The notes under the pieces were generated by a model. That model was not told the origin of the DNA and made no database searches. It worked only from the letters and a program-made list of their open reading frames with translations. A stretch of DNA of 64,000 nt from Corylus avellana (taxonomy: Eukaryota; Streptophyta; Magnoliopsida; Fagales; Betulaceae), in NCBI RefSeq assembly GCF_901000735.1, contig NC_081542.1, forward strand, positions 22,769,093-22,833,092. The letters are read 5' to 3'. Positions within the stretch are counted from its first letter, which is position 1. Every line of letters starts with the position of its first letter. Below are positions 35,794 to 48,400 of the stretch, piece by piece. The position numbers were made by a program, and so were the translations under genes.

Positions 35794-38611
35794 TTACATA
35801 TCTTCTTCAACAATCTCCTCCTCCGATGGGTACTCCTCCGATGGGTACTCTTCCACATAGGGCTGCAAAAAAAACCAATGGGCCAGTGTCAAAATGTGAA
35901 AAGAATCTCGTAAAGAAGAGATGCATTGCCTTTTAACCTTTTCACTTGTTTCATCACACAATTTTCAAAGAAACAAAAGGCCGTGAGCGTGTATGTGTGT
36001 GTGTTATCTCCATATGGATCCATGGAGTGCAGATTATCACTATATACATGTGTGCATGCAATTGTGCACAAAGAAAAGAGGTTAGGCACCACCTTGAACT
36101 CCAAATTATTAACACTCCTTGGCCAACCACAGCTTGCCACACAATATAATTACTGGTGGGTTTTCTATTTTGGCAGGAAATTTCCGAGAGCCAAATTTCA
36201 ATTACCCATAATGAGACCCAATTACCCAATGAAAGCCCAGGTCCTCATAAGCAGAAACATTTACAATATGTCAAAAAACAAACAAACAAAAACAAAAAAC
36301 AAAAAACCAACAATGAAAAGGAGACTCAGCAGCATGTTCTTCAAAACTTTTACACAACCATCATGTTCTTCTATTGATACTCTTCAAAGCATAGTCTACA
36401 ACCATGTTGGCTCATAATAAAAAAGTTCGGTTTAAAAAGTGTAGAGAGAGAACCTACGAAGTTGATACGCACTGGCTTAGGAGTCGGTTCTTATCCACAC
36501 TACAATTTCAAAATTTTCCCACCACCAAATGCTCCAATACTACCATTCTAATTTACCATCTCTTCTTTCTTCAAACATTAAATAACAGTACTACGCTTCG
36601 CCTACCAATGGTTTAAAAGCATCACTTTATATTCACTTGAACTGTTTGATCACATGCATAGGGCTAGGGACCTATATTGACCTCTCTCATATTTCCCTAA
36701 TCCCCCTTAAGTTTTCCATCATCCTTCCCCCAACTCCAATCTCAACAAATCAAGATTTATTCAGCTAATACCTTATCTATGTAGCAAAGAACGGAGATTG
36801 AGAGGCAAGAAAACAAGATATTAGATTACTTATGTGAGCAAAGAAGATTTAGTCCACAATAGCTATCCAGAATATCGTTAAAAGATGTTTTAACATGTAC
36901 CACTGCCAGCGGCTTCAAGTGCCGTGCATCATTACAACAATAGATAACAAGCAATAATCAAAGAAATATATAATTACTTTGCCTCACAATAACTGAATAT
37001 CGTTATCAGTTCAGTAAATCAAACCATGCTTTCATGTAGTGATACAAACATACTAACCCTCACAGCAGTGTGAACTTCCCAACACCATTCTTTACCACGT
37101 ATCTTGCCTGAACCTACTTAAAACAAAAACAAAAAATGAAAGGCGAACATCATATATCCATGAAGCTTCACTGATCAAACAAATAAAAATGAAAATAGCA
37201 GTCAATATTGTGCTAAAGAAAAGCTAAGTTCCAGTAACCATTCTCATATTACATGATTCCTAAGCAAATTAATACACTTTCACACATCAAAAGATATTTG
37301 TTATAACATGTCATGTCGTTGTCTTGAAGCATAAGCTTCTTCTCTCACCTTGACTACAAGAAGTTTTTGAAGAACCGGCAGTAAAGACGGAAAAAGAGGA
37401 ATATTTGGTTGAACAAGAACAAAAGGATTAGGGGACAAGAAGCTTAAATAACAAGAATGCAGGGGTGAAGGAATATAAAATTAAAAATAGCCAAGGCAAT
37501 ACTAATCGGTTGTTATGATTTAAACTAAAACATCTTCACCTTTCAAATACAGGTGAAGATTTTCACCATTTGCCTCTACTAATTCATGTATAAGATAAGC
37601 CGCAGTAAATCGATAAACGCAACAGAAACAAAGAAAGAAATCAAATTAATCTTCCTTTAAATGAAATTCCTTTACCTTGCTCTTGCTCACACTCCCTGAA
37701 ACACAACACGGAGACATCACCATCCCACTTGAAGGGTATACGCACCACAGCTTGATAGGTCTTAGTCTGGCCTCCAGCAGCAATATCCTTGGCCTCAAAG
37801 GTTATATAATACCTGACTATATCGGAAATCTTAAACCTTGCTGTCAAAAGCTCCACAAACTCTAGTTGTGGATTTTCATTCTGCACACAAAAGTTTATGT
37901 AATCATGAAAAAATATAATTATTGTCACAGAAAAAGAAGCAATAACTGACTATTATTTCAGCATAACAAATATTCATCTCCATCCGATACCTCATAAGCC
38001 AAAAAAATAAAATAAAATAACAATAATAACATCAACAACAGAAACACCAACCTTGAGGCGACGGTGGTATTCGTCTATTGCGAGCTGCGAATATTGTTTG
38101 CAATCTTCGAGTTCATCTTCGTACCTTACTGCAAATGATCGAGTCGAACCACAAATAAAGGGCCTAGGCGGGCGGTGACCCTAGAACAACGAAGGAGTGT
38201 TAAAGATGCAGGCACATACAGATACAGACATATACGTAGACGAAGAGAATTAATTTTACTCACCACATACACATCAGGGTTTAGGTGGTAGCGGACGCAA
38301 TCCTCTTTGGTCAAGATCTCATTCTTTTTATACTTTTTATAGTAGGGGATGCAATCCAACTCAGAGTCAGCGTAAGAGTCGAAATACTCATCGTGCATAC
38401 TTTTTGGATGAATTCCCCTTTGCTTCTCGGGATCGTCGTTGCGGATCTCGACGGCGTCACGGTTAGGGTTCAGGCGCGTGGATCGCAGCAGAGGAGCAGG
38501 ACCCGACGAGGGGACAGGAACAGGGCGACTTCGCTTGCGATGTTGTTTTTCTTCGACAAACCCTAGCCGTCCTCTCCTCTCCTCCACCATCCTCTTCACC
38601 ACCTTAACCAT
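35794..38611 (-). CDS. Cystatin-fold-like protein, intact copy (arm A)
   Basis: Five minus-strand exons: 38611-38264, 38180-38052, 37880-37676, 37116-37058 and 35862-35794. Together they make 810 nt in one open frame, 269 residues, with GT..AG borders. The N-terminus is basic (EEKQHRKRSRPVPVP), followed by an acidic region with repeated Tyr (HDEYFDSYADSELD, YYKKYKK). The core QYSQLAIDEYHRRLKNENPQ followed by LEFVELL, RYYITFEAKD and TYQAVVRIP resembles the helix and strands of the cystatin/monellin fold in plant proteins. The cystatin inhibitory QxVxG loop is not evident, so protease inhibition is doubtful. The acidic tail has EYPSE twice because of a 15-bp direct duplication. Start: first ATG in the exon, conserved in arm B. 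Function unknown. The fold is an inference from pattern. Confidence 0.75.
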
Positions 38612-38753
38612 CTCTCTCTGTCTCGCTCTCACTCAGGCGAACAATCCCAGAAAACCTAACGCGGCAAATCCTTTATAACAATCTGGAATCCCTAGCCACT
38701 ACAGAAGCATCTCGGCCTCTTTTATTTATTTATTTTTCTTATTTATAAAATTT

Positions 38754-39116
38754 GGTAAAGTCTACTTGACTCCCTCAAATTATCACCCAAATGACAATTT
38801 ACACCTTAAACTATTAATTGCTACAGTTTATCCGTAAAACTATCAAAACAATGACAATGTACCAATGTTAACAAAATAACGAAATTACCCCTATAAAATT
38901 TTCAATAAGACAAAAATACCTTTAAAAATTTTTAAAAATAAATAAATTTTAGTATTTTTATTTTTATTTTAGTAAGGGTAATGTTGTCATTTTGTTAAAA
39001 ATAGAGGTATATTGTCATATTTTTGGTAGTTTTGAGGGTAAATTGTCGCAATTGATAATTTGATGGGTAAATTGTCATTGGAGTAGTAGTTTGAGAAGAT
39101 TAAGTAGACTTTACCC
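38754..39116. mobile_element. MITE with GGGTAAAGTC termini (arm A only)
   Basis: It begins GGTAAAGTCTACTTGACTCC and ends AGTAGACTTTACCC, giving inverted termini, and has inner inverted repeats around TCATTTTGTTA-like tracts. A related copy lies at 57073-57438. Arm B has an uninterrupted AAAGTTTATAAATAAG at the matching point (about 45676-45692), so this is a clean presence/absence difference. Confidence 0.75.
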
Positions 39117-39374
39117 TCTAAACTTTAAAATAATGTCCATTTTATCAAACTTTTTTTTTTTTTTTTGCTTCTTCGTCAGTACACTCTTTGTAAACCCAAT
39201 TTTAGCTGCCACCAGGGCCAGGCCCACTGGGCCACTACCCTTAACCTAATTGGAAATGATTTTTAAAAAAACATTTTAAAATTATCTTCTAAATATTCTC
39301 AAGTAATTGGCTGATTTCCTAAAAGTAAGGAGGAAAATTTAAAACTAATCTGAAATTTTAAAAACTAGGTGAGA

Positions 39375-40539
39375 CATGCTCCTCCAAAAAAAAAAAAAAA
39401 AAAAAGGTGAAAAATTCACCTTTTTTTTTCAAATTTGAAGAGTTACTTTCAAGTTGAGCCAAATACCAAGGGGTTAGTTAACAACCCAACCCTTCTCCGA
39501 TACTGTACATATTTTTTTTGTAGGAAAAAATATAATAATTGTTGGTATAAAAAAGTTAAAAAAGTTGTATTAAAAAATAAAAAGTAAAAAATTGTTTTAT
39601 AGATATTTTTTTCATTTGAATAGTAGTAACGAGTAAATGATTTGACATAAAAAATTAATAATGTGATATAAAAAATGAGAATGTTTTGACGTTGATTTTT
39701 TTCTGGAAAAATAGTGAATAGTGTTGGGGAGAGGAAATATTGTTAACAAACAACCCCACATTTTTTTACTTATTTCTCTACTTTAATTAAATATTATTTT
39801 TTTTATTAGTTTTAAACCAACAAACAACATAAGCATAAGAGAAGTGGTACACATTCCAAATTTTCTTCTCAAAAGTTGGTTCCCAAATAATGTGTCACCA
39901 TCCCATAAGTTGGTGTCACACTTCCCAGAATAATAAATCTCATGAGATGGAGACACATCATTTGAGAAGTAACTTTTGAGAAGAAAATTTGGGATGTGTA
40001 GCACTCCTTTAAGCATAAAAGGTAGTGTAGCAAGAAAGTAAAAAATAAAGCATAAAAAAATTGTTAAACTTTAACTTTAACTTTTTGGCTCTTCAAATGC
40101 AGGGAGGGTGTCCGATGAAAGTTAAAAATAGAGTATGGAGTTTTTTAAATGAGTGTTTTTACATGTTTAGTTAAGTTTTTTTTGGGAAAAACTAATTATA
40201 AGAACTCATTGTAAATGCTCTAAAGAACAAAACATAACTCCTGTAACCTCAAGCTGTAATTCATAATTTTGTTTTTTTTTTTTTTTGTGTCCCTAGTCTT
40301 TTCAAATTTAGTCTTGAAGCACAGAGAAACGCTCAATTGGTAAATCAGGTTTTTTTTTTTTTGGCGTTTGAGAATTGTTTTCGATAACAAAAATAGGAAA
40401 CCCTTTTTTTTCCTTAAAGAACTGTTTCCGGAAACAGTGATTGATGGGATGTAAAAAGTAAGAATGTTGAGTTGTACTACTAAACCAACTATCAGAGCTG
40501 GCAGTCTGGAGCGTTTTCATTCAAACTCAGCAATAGTCC
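39375..40539. other. Non-coding spacer between arm A and the LINE
   Basis: The part at 39400-39500 is related to 55910-56010 and 56700-56800, and 40400-40475 (inverted) to 55805-55870. A small MITE lies at 39839-40009. No gene was seen. Confidence 0.6.
39839..40009. mobile_element. MULE-type MITE with 9-bp target duplication
   Basis: A perfect direct repeat TAAGCATAA (39830-39838 and 40010-40018) flanks 171 bp whose ends are inverted copies over about 55 bp, both containing CCAAATTTTCTTCTCAAAAG. Nine-bp duplications with long inverted ends point to a Mutator-like non-autonomous element. Confidence 0.8.
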
Positions 40540-43500
40540 AAACGACGAGACAATTTTGAGAAAATGTTGAACCAGAGCATCTAGGAAATTCTCTATTTTC
40601 GATGTTTTCTCTCTATGTCTAACCTAGAGGAGAAGGAAAGTTTTCCAGATCTTTACAAGATTGTGGTAGGAGAACAAATTTGATTGCTTGGATTCTGTCC
40701 TATGGCGGATGATCTATCGAGGATGTGGGAAAAATTTTCTTTGTCCGAAGAGGAAGATGTGGAGATTCAAGTTCAAACGACGGACTATCAAGAAGTAACT
40801 GCAAGGGGCCAGACTTGTGTAGTGGGAAAACTGGTGGGTGATCGATATGTGAGTAAGGAGACCATCAAAAATACCCTACAACGATGGGGAGGCCGACGGG
40901 TACCATGTCATTCAAGGTCTTGGGTGATAACCTGTTTATTATAGAATTTTCATATGGCAGGGACAAGAGGCGTGTACTGGAGGGCTGCCCTTGGGTGTTT
41001 GAAGGAATTCTCTTCTTGGTTGAAGATTACAAGCCCCGCATTCCGCCGGCAAAGATCACTTTTAATAAAGCCCCTTTTTGGGTACGTATGTTTGATCTGC
41101 CATTGCGTGAGGTTGGACGTAAGATTGGCTCATCGGTGGGGATTGTCGAAGAAATTGATACCGATAAAGGTGGGGTTGGTTGGGGGGAATTCCTACGGGT
41201 GAAGATCTTACTGGATTTGACTAAACCTCTCTCTCGAGGTAGGAAAGTGAATCTAGATGGGTGTTTGACCTGGATCCCATTTCAATATGAAAGATTACCC
41301 AAATATTGTTTCCACTGTGGAGTTGTTATCCATGGGCAAGAAGGTTGTTTGAAGAAGAGTAGCCTGCTTAATCAGGGAGACTCTATCAACTTTGGGCCAT
41401 GGCTAAGAGCAGCATCGCCGACAAGAGGGACAGATCGAACTAATGGAGGATACGTTCCCAGGCAAGGAAGATTTAATCAGGAAACTGATGGTTCAGATGG
41501 GCATGCACGACGGGGAGCTAGGGGGGTTCGAAGGGAAGATGATCGGAGCAGCTGTGGGAGGGATTCCGGTGATGGGGACGATATAGTGGAGCCAAATAAG
41601 GAAAGTCAGAACCCAAATTCAAAAAAAGATGGGGGCGGATTTCCTGGAGCAGATCATGCAGAGAGTTCAAGATCTTTCCATGCAAAGACTCACACGGTAA
41701 AGGAAAGATCTCTTTCCAGTCACAAGTTACCAACGACTAGTCAAACCAAGGGGTTTAAATGGGTTCATACCCAAAAATCTCCCTCTTCTAAATTGGAAGG
41801 CACGTGGAATCCATTAAATGACCCAGCTCAACCCGGTTCTGAGATAGAAACAAGGGAGAATGAAGTGGGATTTGATTGGCGCCAAGTGTCACCGATTGGT
41901 AAGTGGCCGAGGGGACAAACCCAAGCAGCTGAAAGTCCAAACCGTACCGTGGGCCTTGATAGTACTGTAGACAAAAGACCCAGTCTTGGTGGAATTTTTA
42001 AAGGCCCGAATATTGTTGATGTAGAAAATACGGTGAAAAAGGCCCAAGCCAATAGCAAAAATTCCAAGGGGGTTGAAGGTGAAGCTGCAGCGGAGGCCAT
42101 AGTGACATGGAAGAGAAAGGAAAGGGACTGGGTGGAGGAAATCGAGTTTCTAGTGACTGGGTCCCAGGGTGATAGTAAGAAAAAAGGGGTCGGCGAGGAG
42201 AGAAAGGGTGTGAGTATTATGAAGAAGGGCCGAAAGGTAACAATCGGAGACGGTTCAACAAATGGTTCGGGATTGGCGGAGGCTGGAATTCAGCCCCGCC
42301 GACCGCAATGAATATCATAAGTTGGAACAGTCAGAGGCTTGGGAACCCCCGAACAGTTCAAGACCTTTGCCGGATGGTGAGGGTGAAGAAACCCGTCATG
42401 GTTTTCCTCATGGAAACCAAAATGCGCCAAAAGAGAATGGAGAAAATTCGGCACAAACTTGGATTCTCGAGTATGTTTGTGATGGATTGCGTAGGGAAAT
42501 GAGGAGGGTTGGGGCTCTTGTGGATGGAGGAGGCCAAGGTTGAAATCCAAAATTTTAGCAATTGGCATATTAATGCTCTTATACAAGGTCCCCAAGCTGA
42601 TTTTACATGGAAGTTCACGGGCTTTTATGGACATCCGGAGGCTTCAAAAAGACATGAGGCTTGGGCACTTCTGCGGTATTTAGGCCACCTTGATCCTCTA
42701 CCATGGATGTGTATTGGCGGCTTTAATGAAGTAGTCAATGGGACTGAAAAATGGGGTGGACGCATGAGACATCAGAGAGGTATGCAGGAGTTCCAAAGGG
42801 CCCTAGAGGATTGTGGACTGTCTGATCTTGGATTTTGTGGTTCTAAATACACTTGGAGTAACTGCCAAGATGGAATAAATTTTATCAAGGAGCGGCTTGA
42901 TAGAGGGGTGGCAAACCTTGAATGGAGACACTATTATCCAGAAGCGATGGTGAATGTGGATGCAGCAGTTTCATCGGATCATGCCCCACTAATATTGAGC
43001 CTCCTGAATAATGGAAGCAAAGTCGCTAGGAAAAGTTTTTTCCGGTTTGAGGCTGGTTGGGCATTAAATGATGGGTACAAGTATGAAGTATCCACAATCT
43101 GGAATTTGCCATGGCCGGGGAAAATGGGATGGGAGTGCTTGAGCAATAAATTGTCTGCATGCATGCTGAAAATTACCCATTGGAATGAAGGCTTTTCCAA
43201 ACCTTCACAAAATCGGTTAGCATGCATGAGGGCCCGCCTAGCTGAATTACAAGGGATGGAACGTATGGGGAATAGTGAGAGTATGGTTCGCTTGAAACGT
43301 GACATCGAGACTCTGACGGAACAAGAAGATTTATGGTGGCGCCAAAGGGCAAATTTGAATTGGCTAAAACATGGGAATAGAAATACAAAGTATTTCCATG
43401 CATGTGCTAGTTCAAGGCAGAAAAAAAAAACTATATTGGAAAGATCAAGGATGAGGGAGGGCAGTGGAGGGAGACTATGGAGGGGGTGAACACGGCCTTT

Positions 43501-45326
43501 GTGGATTATTTTTCCACCTTGTTTTCTTTTGGACAGGAAGGGGATCTTGGACCGTGTTTGCTTCATGTTGAGAAATGTGTACAAGAGAGTATGAACGCTG
43601 CTTTGGTGGAGGACTTCACAGCTGAGGAAATCAGTGCAGCGTTAAATCAAATGGCGTCGCTCAAAGCTCCCGGACCGGATGGGCTGGATGCTTGCTTTTT
43701 CCAACAAAATTGGACCCTCATGGGTGAGGAGGTATGTAGATGTCTAATTGAAATCCTTAACTCTGGGGTTAAGCCTTCTTCATTGAATCAAACTCATATT
43801 GCTCTTATCCCTAAGAAACCAAACCCACAATGTGTGACTGACTTTCGCCCCATAAGCCTTTGTAATGTGTTGTATAAACTTATTCCGAAGGTACTAGCTA
43901 ATAGGCTCAAAAAAATCCTCCCACATATTATTTCTCTGGCCCAAAGTGCTTTCATTCCAAGAAGATTGATCACAGATAATATTTTGGCGGCCTATGAAAC
44001 ACTCCACACAATGCATACGGGCATGAGGGGTAAGAAGGGTTTTATGGCTATTAAGTTAGACATGAGCAAGGCTTATGATAGGGTGGAATGGAGGTTTTTG
44101 GAGGCGTTGATGAGAAAAATGGGCTTTCATGAAAAATGGATCCGTTTAGTGATGATGTGTGTCTTTTCAGTTCATTACTCGATTTTGATGCATGGGGAGC
44201 CGTGTGGGAATATAACCCCGTCTCGGGGTATTAGACAGGGTGACCCTATCTCACCCTATCTTTTTCTCCTATGTGCTGAGGTCTTGAGTTCTATGGTGCT
44301 ACATGCAAATAGAGAAGGGCTTTTATCTGGGGTACCCACATCTAGAAAGGGTCCAAAAATCAGCCACCTATTTTTTGCAGATGATAGTTTACTGTTTTGC
44401 AGGACTACACTTGCCCAATGGAGTAATATGTTGGCCATTCTGCGACAGTATGAGGCGGCATCTGGTCAAAAAATGAACGCTGAGAAGACCTCAATAGTTT
44501 TTAGTAGGAATGCTCCTACGGTGGAAAAGGATACTATTTTGGAGTTTGCCGGTCTTCCTGCCACTTGCATATATGAAAAGTATTTGGGTTTGCCTGCTCT
44601 AGTGGGTCGTTCTTGAATGACAGCTTTCAAAAGTATTTTGGAGAGGGTGCGGAAACGACTACAGGATTGGAAATTACGATTTCTCTCCCAAGCCGGCAAG
44701 GAAGTCCTCTTGAAGGCGGATGTACAAGCCATTTCCTCCTATTGTATGAGTGTCTTTCTCCTTCCCAAATCGCTGTGGATTAATTCTCTTATGCAGGGAT
44801 TTTGGTGGGGACATAATGAGAAGGATCGGAAAATATCGTGGATGAGTTGGAATAAAATGGGGGTTTCAAAGGATTATGGTGGGTTGGGTTTTCGATAGCT
44901 CAATTGTTTTAATAAAGCTTTGGTGGCAAAGCAAGTGTGGCGCATCTGGACTATGCCGGATAGTTTAGTTGCTTGTATAATGAAAGCGAAGTATTATCCG
45001 GACTGCTCGATCCTTGAGGCCCCTTTGCGAAGAAAACCGTCTTTTGCTTGGCGGAGTATTCAGAGTTCTTGTGCGTTAATTAAGGAAGGTTTGATATGGC
45101 TGATTGAGAATGGGAAAACTACAAGAATCTGGGAAGATAGATGGATCCTAAGACCTTCATCTTTTCGGATACAATCTCCACCCAGCATTTTGGACCCGTT
45201 AGCTATAGTCAGCCAGCTCCTAGACGCAAAGGGGCACTCCTGGAACCAACATCGGTGGAGGAGCAAGCAATCATACAATCCCTTCCTATTAGCTTCACTG
45301 ACCGGGAAGACAGGTTAATATGGAGG
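40540..45326 (+). mobile_element. Near full-length L1-type LINE, defective, between the arms
   Basis: ORF1 (40684-42311) has a DUF4283-like RNA-binding region and a knuckle CFHCGVVIHGQEGC, but a one-base loss near 40888 splits it. ORF2 from 42308 has an APE-type endonuclease (SWNSQRLG, METK, SDHAPL), reverse transcriptase (KAPGPD, FFADDSLLF) and the start of the C-terminal region. Lesions: a stop near 42500; a frameshift in an A10 run near 43420; stops at 44614 and 44896. The endonuclease GDFN motif reads GGFNE, missing its Asp. The 3' end runs into the gap. The part from 44150 on is close to the minus-strand LINE at 58928-61265. Confidence 0.88.
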
Positions 45327-45426
45327 NNNNNNNNNNNNNNNNNNNNNNNNNNNNNNNNNNNNNNNNNNNNNNNNNNNNNNNNNNNNNNNNNNNNNNNNNN
45401 NNNNNNNNNNNNNNNNNNNNNNNNNN
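45327..45426. other. Assembly gap (100 N) between LINE and arm B
   Basis: Placeholder gap exactly where the LINE ends and inverted arm B begins. Confidence 0.95.
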
Positions 45427-48400
45427 TTGTCTCACCTAGTTTTTAAAATTTCAGATTAGTTTTAAATTTTCCTCCTTACTTTTAGGATATTAGCCAATTA
45501 CTTGAGAATATTTAGGAGATAATTTTAAAATGTTTTTAAAAAAATCATTTTCAATTAGGTTGAGGGTAGTGGCCCAGTGGGCCTGGCTCTGGTGGCAGCT
45601 AAAATTGGGTTTACAAAAAGTGTACCGAAAAAGAAGAAGAAAAAAAAAGTTTGATTAACAGGACATTATTTTAAAGTTTATAAATAAGAAAAATAAATAA
45701 ATAAATAAAAGAGGCCGAGGTGTTGCTGTCGTGGCTAGGGATTCCAGATTGTTATAAACGATTTCCCGCGTTATGTTTTCTGGGATTGTTCGCCTGAGCC
45801 TGAGCGAGACAGAGAGATGGTTAAGTTGGTGAAGAGGATGGTGGAGGAGAGGAGAGGACGGCTAGGGTTTGTCGAAGAAAAACAACATCGCAAGCGAAGT
45901 CGCCCTGTTCCTGTCCCCTCGTTGGGTCCTGCTCCTCTGCGGCGATCCAAGCGCCTGAACCCTAACCGTGACGCCGTCGAGATCCGCAACGACGATCCCG
46001 AGATGCAAATGGGAATTCATCCAAAAACTTTGCACGATGAGTATTTCAACTCTTACCCTGACTCTGAGGAGGATTGCATCCCCTACTATAAAAAGTATAA
46101 AAAGAATGAGATCTTGACCAAAGAGGATTGCGTCCGCTACCACCTAAACCCTGATGTGTATGTGGTGAGTAAAATTAATTCCCTTCGTCTACTTATATGT
46201 CTGTATCTGTATGTGCCTGCATCTTTAACACTCCTTCGTTGTTATAGGGTCACCGCCCGCCGAGCCCTTTATTTGTGGTTCGACTCGATCATTTGCAGTA
46301 AGGTACGAAGATGAATTCGAAGATTGCAAACAATATTCGCAGCTCGCAAAAGACGAATACCACCGTCGCCTCAAGGTTGGTGTTTCTGTTGTTGATGTTA
46401 TTATTGTTATTTTATTTTATTTTTTTGGCTTATGAGGTATCGGATGGAGATGAATATTTGTTATGCTGAAATAATAGTCAGTTATTGCTTCTTTTTCTGT
46501 GACAATAATTATATTTTTTCATGATTACATAAACTTTTGTGTGCAGAATGAAAATCCACAACTAGAGTTTGTGGAGCTTTTGACAGCAAGGTTTAAGCTT
46601 TCCGATATAGTCAGGTATTATATAACCTTTGAGGCCAAGGATATTGCTGCTGGAGGCCAGACTAAGACCTATCAAGCTGTGGTGCGTATACCCTTCAAGT
46701 GGGATGGTGATGTCTCCGTGTTGTGTTTCAGGGAGTGTGAGCAAGAGCAAGGTAAAGGAATTTCACTTAAAGGAAGATTAATTTGATTTCTTTCTTTGTT
46801 TCTGTTGCGTTTATTGATTTACTGCGGCTTATCTTATACATGAATTAGTAGAGGCAAATGGTGAAAATCTTCACCTGTATTTGAAAGGTGAAGATGTTTT
46901 AGTTTAAATCATAACAACCGATTAGTATTGCCTTGGCTATTTTTAATTTTATATTCCTTCACCCCTGCATTCTTGTTATTTAAGCTTCTTGTCCTCTAAT
47001 CCTTTTGTTCTTGTTCAACCAAATATTCCTCTTTTTCCGTCTTTACTGCCGGTTCTTCAAAAACTTCTTGTAGTCAAGGTGAGAGAAGAAGCTTATGCTT
47101 CAAGACAACGACAAGACATGTTATAACAAATATCTTTTGATGTGTGAAAGTGTATTAATTTGCTTAGGAATCATGTAATATGAGAATGGTTGCTGGAACT
47201 TAGCTTTTCTTTAGCACAATATTGACTGCTATTTTCATTTTTATTTGTTTGATCAGTGAAGCTTCATGCATATATGATGTTCACCTTTCATTTTTTGTTT
47301 TTGTTTTAAGTAGGTTGAGGCAATATACGTGGTAAAGAATGGTGTTGGGAAGTTCACACTGCTGTGAGGGTTAGTATGTTTGTATCACTACATGAAAGCA
47401 CGGTTTGATTTACTGAACTGATAACGATATTCAGTTATTGTGAGGCAAAGTAATTATATATTTCTTTGATTATTGCTTGTTATCTATTGTTGTAATGATG
47501 CACGGCACTTGAAGCCGCTGGCAGTGGTACATGTTAAAACATCTTTTAATGATATTCTGGATAGCTATTGTGGACTAAATCTTCTTTGCTCACATAAGTA
47601 ATCTAATATCTTGTTTTCTTGCCTCTCAATCTCCGTTCTTTGCTACATAGATAAGGTATTAGCTGAATAAATCTTGATTTGTTGAGATTGGAGTTGGGGG
47701 AAGGATGATGGAAAACATAAGGGGGATTAGGGAAATATGAGAGAGGTCAGTATAGGTCCCTAGCCCTATGCATGTGATCAAACAGTTCAAGTGAATATAA
47801 AGTGATGCTTTTAACCCATTGGTAGGCGAAGCGTAGTACTGTTATTTAATGTTTGAAGAAAGAAGAGATGGTAAATTAGAATGGTAGTATTGGAGCATTT
47901 GGTGGTGGGAAAATTTTGAAATTGTAGTGTGGATAAGAACCGACTCCGAAGCCAGTGCGTATCAACTTCGTAGGTTCTCTCTCTACACTTTTTAAACCGA
48001 ACTTTTTTATTATGAGCCAACATGGTTGTAGACTATGCTTTGAAGAGTATCAATAGAAGAACATGATGGTTGTGTAAAAGTTTTGAAGAACATGCTGCTG
48101 AGTCTGCTTTTCATTGTTGGTTTTTTGTTTTTTGTTTTTGTTTGTTTGTTTTTTTTTTTTTTACATATTGTAAATGTTTCTGCTTATGAGGACCTGGGCT
48201 TTCAATTGGGTAATTGGGTGTGTAAAATCTCATTATGGGTAATTGAAATTTGGCTCTCGGAAATTTCCTGCCAAAATAGAAAACCCACCAGTAATTATAT
48301 TGTGTGGCAAGCTGTGGTTGGCCAAGGAGTGTTAATAATTTGGAGTTCAAGGTGGTGCCTAACCTCTTTTCTTTGTGCACAATTGCATGCACACATGTAT

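Larger units (their letters stand above)
35045..39374 (-). repeat. Inverted duplication, arm A
   Basis: This matches 45427-49387 in opposite orientation across the whole length, including exons, introns and downstream gag. After removing the 363-bp MITE found only here, the arm lengths agree (about 3967 and 3961 bp). By eye the arms differ by scattered substitutions and small indels, a few percent at most. The two gene starts face each other, 7.2 kb apart. Confidence 0.9.

Noticed and set aside
35889..36616. Several frames of 60-160 codons in the last intron of the cystatin-like gene, also present in arm B
   Set aside because: Conserved only because the arms are duplicates. They lie within an intron, overlap on both strands and show no domain.
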